A stretch of 64,000 bases of DNA from Halorhodospira halophila (GTDB taxonomy: Bacteria; Pseudomonadota; Gammaproteobacteria; Nitrococcales; Halorhodospiraceae), in assembly GCF_016653405.1 (NCBI RefSeq), contig NZ_NHSN01000025.1, positions 124,001-188,000 on the forward strand, in the 5' to 3' direction. The notes beneath the pieces are model-generated. The model did no database searches, had not been told where the DNA came from, and saw nothing but the letters and a program-made list of their open reading frames with translations. The translations under genes and the position numbers were made by a program. Below, piece after piece: positions 16,665 to 25,645 of this stretch; position 1 is the first letter of the stretch, and each line of letters begins with the position of its first letter.

Positions 16665-17936
16665 TCAGCGCACGTGAGCCACTTCCTGGCCCAGCATCTC
16701 GGCGGTGACCAGCACCACACCGCCCGGGGTGACATGGAATCGCTCGCGGTCGGTCTCCAGGTCCTCGCCGATGACCATCCCCGGCGGGATGCGGCAGCCC
16801 TCATCGATGACCGCATTGCGCACCCGGCAGCCGTCGCCGACGGTCACCCGGGGCAGGATCACCGACTCCTTGACCTCGGCACCGGGGCCCACCTTCACCC
16901 GCGAGAAGAGCACCGAGCGACGCACCGAGGCACCGGCGATGATGTTGCCGCCGGAGACCATCGAATCGATGGCCATGCCGCGCTTGCCACTCTGATCATG
17001 CATGAATTTCGCCGGCGGCAGCTGCGCCTGGTAGGTCCAGATCGGCCACTCGTCGTCGTAGAGATCGAGCTCCGGCTCCTCCTGGATCAGCTCCTGATTG
17101 GCGCGGTAGAAGGCGTCCACGGTGCCCACATCCCGCCAGTAGGCCTGCTTGCCGCTGACCGGGTCGCTGAACGGGAAGGCCTGGACGTGATCGCGCTGGA
17201 TGGCCGCGGGCAGGACGTCCCGCCCAAAGTCCCGCGAGCTGGCGAAGTTCTCGGCGTCCTCGCGCAGCACCTGCAGCAGGTAGTCGCGGTTGAAGACATA
17301 GATACCCATGGAGACCAGGGCCACATCGTCCTTGCCCGGCATCGGCTCGGGGTGCGTCGGCTTCTCGGTCAGGGCGGTGACGCGCCCGTCCTTCTCGACG
17401 GTCATCACCCCGAAGGCGCGGGCCTGCTCCAGACTCACCTGCACGCAGCCGACGGTGACGTCGGCGTCGGACTCCACATGGCGGGCGATCATCGCACCGT
17501 AGTCCATCTTATAGACGTGATCGCCGGCGAGGATCAGCACGTAGCTCGGGTCGTGGGCCTGGATGATGTCGATGTTCTGGTAGACCGAATCAGCCGTGCC
17601 GGAGTACCACAGCGGCTTGTCCATGCGCTGCTGGGCGGGGATGAGTTCGACGAACTCGCCGAACTCACCGCGCAGGAACCCCCAGCCGCGCTGGACATGC
17701 TGGATCAGTGAGTGGGCCTTGTACTGCGTCAGGATGCCCACCCGACGGATCCCCGAATTGATGCAGTTCGAGAGCGGGAAGTCGATCAGCCGGAACTTGC
17801 CGCCAAAGGGGATCGCCGGCTTGGTGCGCCAGTCCGTGAGGCTGGAGAGCCGTCCACCGCGGCCGCCGGCCATGATCAGCGCGAGGGTCTCACGCGTCAG
17901 CCGGCTGACGAATCGCGGGTTGCGCTCTAGGAACAT
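16665..17936 (-). CDS. glgC: Glucose-1-phosphate adenylyltransferase
   Basis: A 423-residue enzyme making ADP-glucose from ATP and glucose-1-phosphate, the committed step of glycogen synthesis. It has the pyrophosphorylase loop LIMAGGRGGRLSSLTDWRTKPA (about residues 20-40), the substrate-site stretches WYSGTADSVYQN and LAGDHVYKMDY, and a C-terminal left-handed beta-helix region (SGGNIIAGASVRRSVLFSRV). The length matches proteobacterial GlgC. GGAGG lies five bases before the ATG. No other glycogen genes are in the window; the antiporter gene follows 62 bases downstream on the same strand. Confidence 0.95.
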   Translation of the reverse strand: MFLERNPRFVSRLTRETLALIMAGGRGGRLSSLTDWRTKPAIPFGGKFRLIDFPLSNCINSGIRRVGILTQYKAHSLIQHVQRGWGFLRGEFGEFVELIPAQQRMDKPLWYSGTADSVYQNIDIIQAHDPSYVLILAGDHVYKMDYGAMIARHVESDADVTVGCVQVSLEQARAFGVMTVEKDGRVTALTEKPTHPEPMPGKDDVALVSMGIYVFNRDYLLQVLREDAENFASSRDFGRDVLPAAIQRDHVQAFPFSDPVSGKQAYWRDVGTVDAFYRANQELIQEEPELDLYDDEWPIWTYQAQLPPAKFMHDQSGKRGMAIDSMVSGGNIIAGASVRRSVLFSRVKVGPGAEVKESVILPRVTVGDGCRVRNAVIDEGCRIPPGMVIGEDLETDRERFHVTPGGVVLVTAEMLGQEVAHVR

Positions 17937-17968
17937 GCGACCTCCGGGGCGGGCTCGAACCCGATCAG

Positions 17969-17995
17969 GATATAAGGGCGGTGCGGCAATGCCAA
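17969..17995 (-). promoter_or_regulatory. Candidate sigma-70 promoter for glgC
   Basis: Read on the minus strand, TTGGCA and TATATC lie 15 bases apart about 30-60 bases before the glgC ATG, in an otherwise GC-rich gap. The elements match 5/6 and 4/6 of consensus, but the spacer is short. Confidence 0.4.
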
Positions 17996-18057
17996 CGGCT
18001 CCCCTCTCCGGGTTGCGGGAAATGGCGTTTGGGTTACGCTGACCGCTGGAGTTTCAA

Positions 18058-19296
18058 ATGCAGGGTTGCGATCCCCGGCAGGGAACCGGGCGGAGGGAAG
18101 CAGTCGTGGAAAGACCACCACCCAGGGACGCGGTCGAGGTCCCGGTCGAGGACCTGCGCCCCGGCATGTACCTCGTCGACCTGGGCGTGCAGTGGGCCAT
18201 GCACCCGTTCCTGTACAACCAGTTCGAGCTAGAGCAGGCGAGCATCGACAAGATCCGCGCCATGGGGCTGACCCGGGTGCGGGTCGACCCACACCGCGGA
18301 CGCCCCGAAACCTCCGGCGCGGCGCAGCAGGCCGCCGAACCAAGCCACCGGCGCCCCGCCCGGGCCAAGGCCGGCGACGGGCGGCAGTGGGCACGGCAAC
18401 TGACTCAGGAGGCGCGCTCGGCGGTGCGCGAGCTGCTGCAGGATGCCCGCGCCGGCCGGGCCCTGCGCATGCAGGACATCGACACCATCAGCGAGGAACT
18501 CTCCGCTGCCCTGCACGAGCACCCGGATGCCATGCTCGCCTTCGGGCGCATCCGCTCCCGCGACCACTACACCTACCAGCACAGCGTCAACGTCGGCGTA
18601 CTGCTGATGGCGTTCGCGCGCTACCTGCGCATGCCCGAGCCCCATGTACGTGCACTAGGCTCCGCCGGGATCGTCCACGACATCGGCAAAACGCTGCTAC
18701 CGGATGCCATCATCTCCAAGCCGGGTCCGCTGACGCCGGAGGAGTATCAGCAGGTCAAGGACCACACCTGGCGCGGCGCGGCGCTACTGCGCGAGACGGC
18801 CCAGGCCACTCCGCTGGCCGTGCGCATCGCCGAGCAGCACCACGAACGGATCGACGGCTCCGGGTACCCCTACGGCCTGAGCGGCCGGCAGCTGAGCATC
18901 GAGACCCGCATGGCCGCCATTGTCGACATCTACGATGCCGTCACCGCCATCCGCGCCTACCACCGCGGCCGCCCACCGACCGAAGGACTCCGCATCGTCG
19001 CCCACGAAGCCGGCCAGGGGTTGGACGGTAAGCTGGTGCAGCGGTTCGTGCGCTGCGTCGGAATCTATCCACCGGGCACCCTGGTGCGCCTATCGTCCGG
19101 CAAGCTCGGCGTGGTCCTGGAGGCCCGGGACCGCCCCGCAGACAAGCCGCGTGTCCGGGTGGTCTACGATATCTCGGCGCAGCGCATGATCGAACCACCC
19201 CCCACTCTGGACCTGTACCACGGCCACCCCGCTCACCGCATCGAGCGTGCCGAGGATCCCGCAAACTGGGCCCTGCCCCCGGAACTCTTTATCTAG
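18058..19296 (+). CDS. HD-GYP domain cyclic-di-GMP phosphodiesterase
   Basis: A protein of up to 412 residues. A DUF3391-like N-terminal domain (VPVEDLRPGMYLVDLG onward) is followed by an HD-GYP domain from about residue 155. The metal-binding HDIGK and the defining HHERIDGSGYPYGL are intact, so hydrolysis of cyclic di-GMP is likely. No membrane segment is seen, suggesting a cytoplasmic enzyme. Two starts are plausible: the ATG used here (GGAG six bases upstream) and a GTG at 18106 with GGAGG nine bases upstream. A GGDEF protein, the opposing activity, is encoded about 1.5 kb downstream. Confidence 0.9.
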   Translation: MQGCDPRQGTGRREAVVERPPPRDAVEVPVEDLRPGMYLVDLGVQWAMHPFLYNQFELEQASIDKIRAMGLTRVRVDPHRGRPETSGAAQQAAEPSHRRPARAKAGDGRQWARQLTQEARSAVRELLQDARAGRALRMQDIDTISEELSAALHEHPDAMLAFGRIRSRDHYTYQHSVNVGVLLMAFARYLRMPEPHVRALGSAGIVHDIGKTLLPDAIISKPGPLTPEEYQQVKDHTWRGAALLRETAQATPLAVRIAEQHHERIDGSGYPYGLSGRQLSIETRMAAIVDIYDAVTAIRAYHRGRPPTEGLRIVAHEAGQGLDGKLVQRFVRCVGIYPPGTLVRLSSGKLGVVLEARDRPADKPRVRVVYDISAQRMIEPPPTLDLYHGHPAHRIERAEDPANWALPPELFI

Positions 19297-19342
19297 ACGA
19301 TTCGCTTAGAATGGGCCGCTCATTCATGCGCCGGCCCCCTCT

Positions 19343-19777
19343 ATGGAACTGCTGCTCAAGTACTCGGTCGTCTTCCTGCTCGCCGCCACTCCGTGGGTGG
19401 AGCTCATGGTCGTCATTCCCATGGGCGCAGCCATGGGGCTCTCGGTGACCCCGCTCACCGTAGTCGCATTCATCGGCAACGCGCTGCCGGTTTTCGCCAT
19501 CATCGCCCTGTTTCGCTGGTGGGAGCGCCGCCGCGGGCCGGTGCGCCGGCGCTGGAGCGACCGCGCCACTCGAGTCTGGGATCGCTACGGGCTGCCCGGA
19601 CTGGCGCTGCTCGGGCCAGTGCTCACCGGCATCCACCTGGCGGCAGTGATGGCCCTGGCCCTGGGCGCCTGGCGGCGGCAGACGGCGCAGTGGATGATCG
19701 GTAGCCTGGCCATCTGGGCGGTGGTCACCGGGGTGGTGACCGCCGCCGGCGTGGAGTGGCTGACCCGAGCGGACTGA
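19343..19777 (+). CDS. Small multidrug export family membrane protein
   Basis: A 144-residue protein with about four membrane segments. ATPWVELMVVIPMGAAMGLS near the N-terminus and a basic cytoplasmic loop (WWERRRGPVRRRW) match the 'small multi-drug export' Pfam family. Despite the name, its transport role is poorly established. It lies 46 bases after the HD-GYP gene on the same strand and ends 11 bases before the dinB start, so the three genes may be read together. Confidence 0.75.
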   Translation: MELLLKYSVVFLLAATPWVELMVVIPMGAAMGLSVTPLTVVAFIGNALPVFAIIALFRWWERRRGPVRRRWSDRATRVWDRYGLPGLALLGPVLTGIHLAAVMALALGAWRRQTAQWMIGSLAIWAVVTGVVTAAGVEWLTRAD

Positions 19778-19788
19778 GCGTTGTAGCG

Positions 19789-20859
19789 ATGACCGCGCGC
19801 AAGATCATCCACATCGACATGGATGCCTTCTACGCCTCGGTGGAGCAACGCGACAACCCGAGCCTGCGTGGACGACCGGTGGTGGTGGGAGGGTCCCCCG
19901 ACGGGCGAGGGGTGGTCGCCGCGGCGAGTTACGAGGCGCGAACCTTCGGCATTCGCTCGGCGCAGCCGGCTGCCCGGGCCCGCCGCCTGTGCCCGGACGC
20001 CACCTTCCTGCGCCCGCGCTTCGACCACTACCGCGCCATCTCGCGGCAGATCCACGGCATCTTTGCCGACTTCGCCACCACCATCGAGCCGCTCTCGCTG
20101 GATGAGGCGTACCTGGACGTCACCGGCTCGCAGCGCTTCCACGGATCCGCCACCCACATGGCCCAGGCGATCCGCCGGCGCATCCGCGAGGAGACCGGCC
20201 TGACGGCATCGGCGGGGGTGTCTTACAACAAGCTGCTGGCCAAGCTCGCCTCGGACGAGGGCAAGCCGGACGGCCTCTACGTCGTCCCACCCGAACAGGG
20301 ACCGGCGTACGTCACCGCTCAGCCAATCCGAAGGCTTCACGGCGTCGGGCCGGCCACCGCCGCCCGGCTCGAGCGCCTCGGCATCACCCGGGTCGGCGAC
20401 CTGCTCGACTGGGAGCTGGCCGATCTGCACGTGTTCCTCGGCAACCGCGCCGGCACCCTGCACGACGCCGCCCGCGGCATCGACCACCGCCCCGTCCGGC
20501 GGCGCCGACCACGGAAATCCATCGGTGCCGAACGCACCTTCGGGGATGACACCCGGGATCCGGAAGAGATCCGCGAGCGGCTGGCTCCGCTCATCGCCAA
20601 GGTGGCTACGCGCCTGGAGAGCCAAGGCGTGGTGGCCCGGACGGTGACACTGAAGCTGCGCTACGCCGACTTCGAATCCATCACGCGGCGGGTCTCCCCG
20701 CACGGGCCGGTCGCCGGGGCGGCGGACATCGAGGCCCTGATCCCCGCCCTGCTCGCGGAGACCGAGGCCGGGTCCCGGGCGGTCAGGCTGCTCGGCGTGA
20801 GCCTCTCGGGGCTGCAACCGAGACAACGCGAACAGGACCTTTTTAGCGACCTGACCTGA
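19789..20859 (+). CDS. dinB: DNA polymerase IV (Y-family)
   Basis: A 356-residue translesion polymerase. The N-terminus KIIHIDMDAFYASVEQRDNP holds the first catalytic Asp, and PLSLDEAYLDVT holds the Asp/Glu pair of the palm. The helix-hairpin-helix region (RRLHGVGPATAARLERLGI) and little-finger domain follow. The ATG at 19789 gives the usual family N-terminus; an upstream in-frame GTG would lie inside the previous gene. The C-terminus ends QREQDLFSDLT, close to the QLxLF beta-clamp-binding motif. Its 3' end overlaps that of the convergent GGDEF gene by 17 bases. Confidence 0.94.
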   Translation: MTARKIIHIDMDAFYASVEQRDNPSLRGRPVVVGGSPDGRGVVAAASYEARTFGIRSAQPAARARRLCPDATFLRPRFDHYRAISRQIHGIFADFATTIEPLSLDEAYLDVTGSQRFHGSATHMAQAIRRRIREETGLTASAGVSYNKLLAKLASDEGKPDGLYVVPPEQGPAYVTAQPIRRLHGVGPATAARLERLGITRVGDLLDWELADLHVFLGNRAGTLHDAARGIDHRPVRRRRPRKSIGAERTFGDDTRDPEEIRERLAPLIAKVATRLESQGVVARTVTLKLRYADFESITRRVSPHGPVAGAADIEALIPALLAETEAGSRAVRLLGVSLSGLQPRQREQDLFSDLT

Positions 20860-21790
20860 CGCAGACGCGCCCACCACCCTGGCGCTTGGCGTCGTACATG
20901 GCCTCGTCGGCACGGGCAATCAACTCGCGGAAACCCTCTCCGGGCTGCCAGGCGCTCACCCCGATGCTTGCCCGACACCCACCCGGCATCCGCGGCCACT
21001 GCGCCAGGCGCCGGGCGAGCGCATGGGCCAACGCCTCGCCCCCGGCCAAGTCGGTGTCCCGGCAGAGAATCACGAACTCGTCGCCGCCCCAGCGCGCCAC
21101 CGCATCGGCCTCGCGTACGCGCCGGCGCAGCAGTCTGGCCACCTGCTGCAGGGCCCGATCCCCGGACTCGTGGCCCTGCTCATCATTCAGCGCCTTGAAG
21201 CCATCGAGATCCAGGAAGACCAGGCTGACCGGGGCCCCGGAGCGCCGCGCCCGATCCAACTCCACGAGCAAGGCCTCCTCGAGGCCGCGCCGGTTGCTCA
21301 CCCCGGTCAGCCAGTCGGTATGCAGCTGCTCGTCCAGCGCCTCGATGCGCTGCTCCATGGCCTCTCGAGCGCGGTTGTAGCGCTCCTCGACCATGCGCAG
21401 CTCGCGCACGGCCCCGGCCATCCCCCGCAGGCGCATCGGCGCCCCAACCTCGATGGACCGGGCTGCCTCCTGCAGCGGAACGACCAGTTGCCGGCGCAGC
21501 CACAGGCCGAACAGGCCCACCACGGTGAAGCCTGCCCCGGCTGAGATGAGCGCCACGAGGTAGGTCGACGTGCCAGCCGGTGCTTGCCCGCCCTCCGGCA
21601 TGCGCAGCAGGCCGGGGAGCGACGGGTGGGCGGTGAGCAAAGCGGGATGCGTGCGGGCCGGCTCAGCAGCGTGGCTCTCTGGGCCGAGATACGTCCCGGC
21701 TGCGGTGAAGGCGACACCGAAAACCAGGGCAAGACCCAGCCCACCGAAGACAATCAGGGAACACAGCGGGATCCCTCGCACGCAAACCAC
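20843..21790 (-). CDS. Membrane-bound GGDEF diguanylate cyclase
   Basis: A 315-residue protein with an N-terminal membrane segment (about 10-32), a short periplasmic region, a second segment (about 75-97), a HAMP-like linker and a GGDEF domain from about residue 150. The catalytic motif RWGGDEF is intact, and READ five residues before it is a complete inhibitory RxxD I-site. It should make cyclic di-GMP with product inhibition. The periplasmic part is only about 40 residues, too short for a known sensor fold. Confidence 0.9.
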   Translation of the reverse strand: MVCVRGIPLCSLIVFGGLGLALVFGVAFTAAGTYLGPESHAAEPARTHPALLTAHPSLPGLLRMPEGGQAPAGTSTYLVALISAGAGFTVVGLFGLWLRRQLVVPLQEAARSIEVGAPMRLRGMAGAVRELRMVEERYNRAREAMEQRIEALDEQLHTDWLTGVSNRRGLEEALLVELDRARRSGAPVSLVFLDLDGFKALNDEQGHESGDRALQQVARLLRRRVREADAVARWGGDEFVILCRDTDLAGGEALAHALARRLAQWPRMPGGCRASIGVSAWQPGEGFRELIARADEAMYDAKRQGGGRVCVRSGR

Positions 21791-21840
21791 CTCGGAAGTC
21801 CATTCCAGACCGCTGGCGGATCCAGGCTCCGCCCTGCCCC

Positions 21841-21940
21841 AGCTGGCCGAAGTCAGGGCAGTACAGCCCCCCGTATCGGGCCGAACCGACAGGCAGGAGC
21901 CTTCGCACCCGAAACTGCACTGCCCTGACTTCGGCCAGCT
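21841..21940. repeat. Perfect 22-bp inverted repeat around a 56-base spacer
   Basis: Positions 21841-21862 are the exact reverse complement of 21919-21940. One mismatch inward, three further base pairs match (21864-21866 with 21915-21917). The element lies in the roughly 330-base gap between the divergent GGDEF and XRE genes, the longest gene-free stretch of the window. No target-site duplication was seen at its ends and no gene lies inside. It could be a small non-autonomous mobile element, a paired operator, or a structured RNA. Confidence 0.8.
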
Positions 21941-22119
21941 TCCGAGGGGATCGTAGCCCCCTTATACAGTGGATGACCATGCAAGGCGTGCGAGTCGTCC
22001 AGATCGCTGGACAGTTGCGCCAGTTTCCCTACTATGAAAAAGGATTAAAGCCCACTACCCTAGTCCATCCCGTCAGCGGGGCTACGCTTAATCCACGGAC
22101 GAAGACGAAACCCGAGCTC

Positions 22120-22796
22120 ATGCAGACGGAACTGGAGCAGTACATCCGCAAGACCGCCCGGGAGCGAGGGCTCCCGCTGGCAGAGCTGGCCCGGCGGGCA
22201 GGCATGAGCCGTCAGGCCCTCTACGACGCCTGGCAACCGGGGCGCTATCCGAGCATGAGCACCATCGTCCGCATCGCCAACGCGCTGGAGGTCCACCCGC
22301 TGGCACTGCTCGAGCCCATGTTCCGCAACGACCCCAACGCGACGGGGGTCACGGAGACCGTCGAGAACGGCCTCGACCGCAGCGGCTTCATCGGCGACCT
22401 CAACTACCCGGACGGCGCTCCGGTGCTGGCGGGTAGCCGCTTCCGCAAGGGCTGGCAGCTCCAGAATCTCGGCGACCAGCCGTGGGTCGACCGCTATCTC
22501 ACGTGTCAGGATGACGACATCCGCATCCTGGATACGGCCGGTACCCCCCGGGAGATCGGCGCCCGACTGGTACCGCTGCAACCCTCGGTACCGCTCCCGC
22601 GGGTCGACCCCGGGGAGCGGGTCACGCTGCAGGTCGACTTCACCGCCCCGCAGACCCCCGCCACGGTCATCTCGTACTGGAAGATGACCTTCGCCGACGG
22701 ATCCCTGTGCTTCCCGGACGCACGAGGGGTCTGGGCGAAGGTCCGCGTGATTGCGCCGATCGGCACCGCCTCGGGGACCGGGGAAGCCAGCAGCGA

Positions 22797-22800
<4 letters not shown>
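22120..22800 (+). CDS. XRE-family HTH protein with a C-terminal NBR1-Ig-like domain
   Basis: About 226 residues. An N-terminal XRE-type helix-turn-helix (LPLAELARRAGMSRQALYDAW and PSMSTIVRIANALEVHPLALLEPMF) is followed from about residue 85 by a beta-rich domain. That domain contains RKGWQLQNLGDQPW and TVISYWKMTFADGSLCFPD, resembling the NBR1 Ig-like fold. The ATG at 22120 places the HTH at the N-terminus as usual; an earlier ATG at 21973 would add 49 residues that look like leader sequence over an AT-rich patch. It probably binds DNA and senses or binds a partner through the Ig-like part. Its end overlaps the convergent amrS gene by four bases. Confidence 0.75.
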
Positions 22801-23912
<1,112 letters not shown>

Positions 23913-23942
23913 GATCGCTCGGAAACCGCGCTCGGGTTGAAT

Positions 23943-23959
23943 CGTCTAAAGTTTAGACG
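23943..23959. promoter_or_regulatory. 17-bp palindrome between amrS and amrB
   Basis: CGTCTAAA and TTTAGACG form a perfect 8-bp inverted repeat around a single G. It is AT-rich against the GC-rich background and sits midway in the 91-base gap between the divergent amrS and amrB genes. This is the expected place and form for an operator bound by a dimeric regulator such as a TetR- or XRE-type protein. Confidence 0.6.
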
Positions 23960-24003
23960 GGTTCATCGACATTGCGGTTCCTTCGCCACGGGAGGTCACG
24001 CCC

Positions 24004-24810
24004 ATGCACGAGACCACGCCCTCGGTTCGCCCCCCTGCCGTCGCCGGACGCTTCTACCCCGGCGAGGCGGAAGCCCTGCGCCGGTCCGTCCAGGAACTGC
24101 TCGCCGAGGCCGGCGAGCCGGAACAGGACCCGGCCCGGGCCCCCCGCGCCATGGTGCTCCCCCATGCCGGCTACCCGTTCTCGGGTGCCGCCGCGGCGCG
24201 GGGCTATCAGCGCATCGCCCCGATCCGCCAGCAACTGCGCCACGTGGTGCTGCTCGGACCGGCCCACTTCGTCGACCTCAGCGGCATCGCCCTGCCGATG
24301 GCCGACGCCCTGGCGACCCCGCTAGGCACGGTGCCCGTTAGCGACACCCTGCGCCGAAAGGCGCTGGCACTGGATAGCGTGCACATCGACGACACGGCCC
24401 ACGCACGCGAGCATAGCCTGGAGGTCCATCTGCCCTTCCTGCAGACCCTGCTCGAGGACTTCGACGTTCTCCCCCTGGTGGTCGGCCGCGGTCCGGCCGA
24501 GGCGTGCGGCCGCCTGATCGAGCGTTTCTGGCAACCGGACACCCTGGTGGTGGTCAGCTCGGACCTGAGCCACTTCCACGACGACCCCACTGCCCGGCAG
24601 CTCGACGCCGAGACCACCGCGGCCATCGAGGCCGGCACCTTCGAGCAGATCACCCCGCAGCGGGCCTGCGGCGCCGCCCCGCTGCGCGGGCTGCTGTGGT
24701 TCGCGCGCAAGCACGGCCTGCAGGCGCAGACGATTGCGCAATGCAACTCCGGCGATGTCACCGGCGATCGCTCCTCGGTCGTAGGGTATGGCAGCTATGT
24801 CTTCCACTGA
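24004..24810 (+). CDS. amrB: AmmeMemoRadiSam system protein B (Memo family)
   Basis: A 268-residue Memo-family protein, structurally related to class III extradiol dioxygenases. The metal-ligand residues of human MEMO1 are preserved: His54 in PHAGY, the His of GPAHF near residue 87, and the Cys in RACGAAPLRG near residue 221. SSDLSHFHDD is also conserved. The enzymatic role in bacteria is unknown. It overlaps amrA by about 23 bases and is divergent from amrS. GGGAGG precedes the ATG by about eight bases. Confidence 0.92.
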   Translation: MHETTPSVRPPAVAGRFYPGEAEALRRSVQELLAEAGEPEQDPARAPRAMVLPHAGYPFSGAAAARGYQRIAPIRQQLRHVVLLGPAHFVDLSGIALPMADALATPLGTVPVSDTLRRKALALDSVHIDDTAHAREHSLEVHLPFLQTLLEDFDVLPLVVGRGPAEACGRLIERFWQPDTLVVVSSDLSHFHDDPTARQLDAETTAAIEAGTFEQITPQRACGAAPLRGLLWFARKHGLQAQTIAQCNSGDVTGDRSSVVGYGSYVFH

Positions 24811-25399
24811 GCAAACTCCCATCGGCACCGACGTCCCGTCGGAGCACGGCGCCCTCCTGCCCCGCTTCGCCCGGCAGAACATCGCCCACCAGCAGGAGGT
24901 GGGCGAGCCGCTGCCCATCGCCTCGGGCCTGCCGGAGGCCCTGACCCGGCCCGGGGCCGCCTTCGTCTCGCTCCACCAGGGCGACGTGCTGCGTGGCTGC
25001 ATGGGCAGCCTGGTGCCCCGCCAACCGCTGGTGCGCAGTGTCATGGACTCGGCCCTGGAGGCCGCTTTTAGCGATCCGCGCTTCGACCCCGTCACCCGCG
25101 AAGAACTCGACGCGCTGACCGTCAAGGTCGCCGTCCTCGGCGAGGCCGAACCCCTGGAGGTGGAGCACGAGGCGCAACTGCTCGAAGAGCTGGTCCCCGG
25201 CGAGGACGGCCTGATCCTCCACGACGGTCTGCGCCGCGCCACCTTCCTGCCCGCGGTCTGGGAGGGCCTACCGGACCCGCAGGAGTTCCTCGCTCAGCTC
25301 AAGCTCAAGGCCGGCCTGCCCCCGGACTACTGGTCCAGGACCCTGCAATTCGCGCGCTACCGCTCGGTCACCTTCACCGACACACCACGCGCGCCGTAA
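24788..25399 (+). CDS. amrA: AmmeMemoRadiSam system protein A (AMMECR1 family)
   Basis: About 203 residues spanning one AMMECR1 domain. The family hallmark LRGCMGSL is near residue 75, and the C-terminal GLPPDYW...LQFARYRSVTFTD is typical. Function is unknown; conservation with Memo and a radical SAM protein across bacteria and archaea implies a joint modification reaction. Two start codons, ATG at 24788 and 24797, are possible. A degraded copy of its last 35 codons lies about 1.9 kb downstream. Confidence 0.9.
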   Translation: MAAMSSTEQTPIGTDVPSEHGALLPRFARQNIAHQQEVGEPLPIASGLPEALTRPGAAFVSLHQGDVLRGCMGSLVPRQPLVRSVMDSALEAAFSDPRFDPVTREELDALTVKVAVLGEAEPLEVEHEAQLLEELVPGEDGLILHDGLRRATFLPAVWEGLPDPQEFLAQLKLKAGLPPDYWSRTLQFARYRSVTFTDTPRAP

Positions 25400-25443
25400 C
25401 CCCTTGCAGCAGCCCGCCCTTACTGGCTATCCTAAAAGGCTTA

Positions 25444-25532
25444 GGAAGGGTGGCCGAGCGGACGAAGGCGGCTGACTCGAAATCAGCTGTGGGCCCTGCC
25501 CACCGGGGGTTCGAATCCCTCCCCTTCCGCCA
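25444..25532 (+). tRNA. tRNA-Ser (anticodon CGA)
   Basis: An 89-base tRNA with acceptor strands GGAAGGG and CCCTTCC, the serine-type discriminator G and an encoded CCA. The anticodon stem GCTGA/TCAGC encloses loop CTCGAAA, giving CGA, which reads UCG. The long variable arm (GGGCCCTGCCC region) and the T-loop GTTCGAATC confirm a class II serine tRNA. It lies about 45 bases after amrA and before the C69 gene. Confidence 0.96.
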
Positions 25533-25645
25533 TCTTCCCAACCTTCTCACCGCCTTCCCGGAAGTGTACGCCTTGCGCCTGCGGGCGAGAGTGAGGCGTG
25601 CCTTCACGGTTCATCCATGATGGAAGCAACCAACCGGAGGCAATC

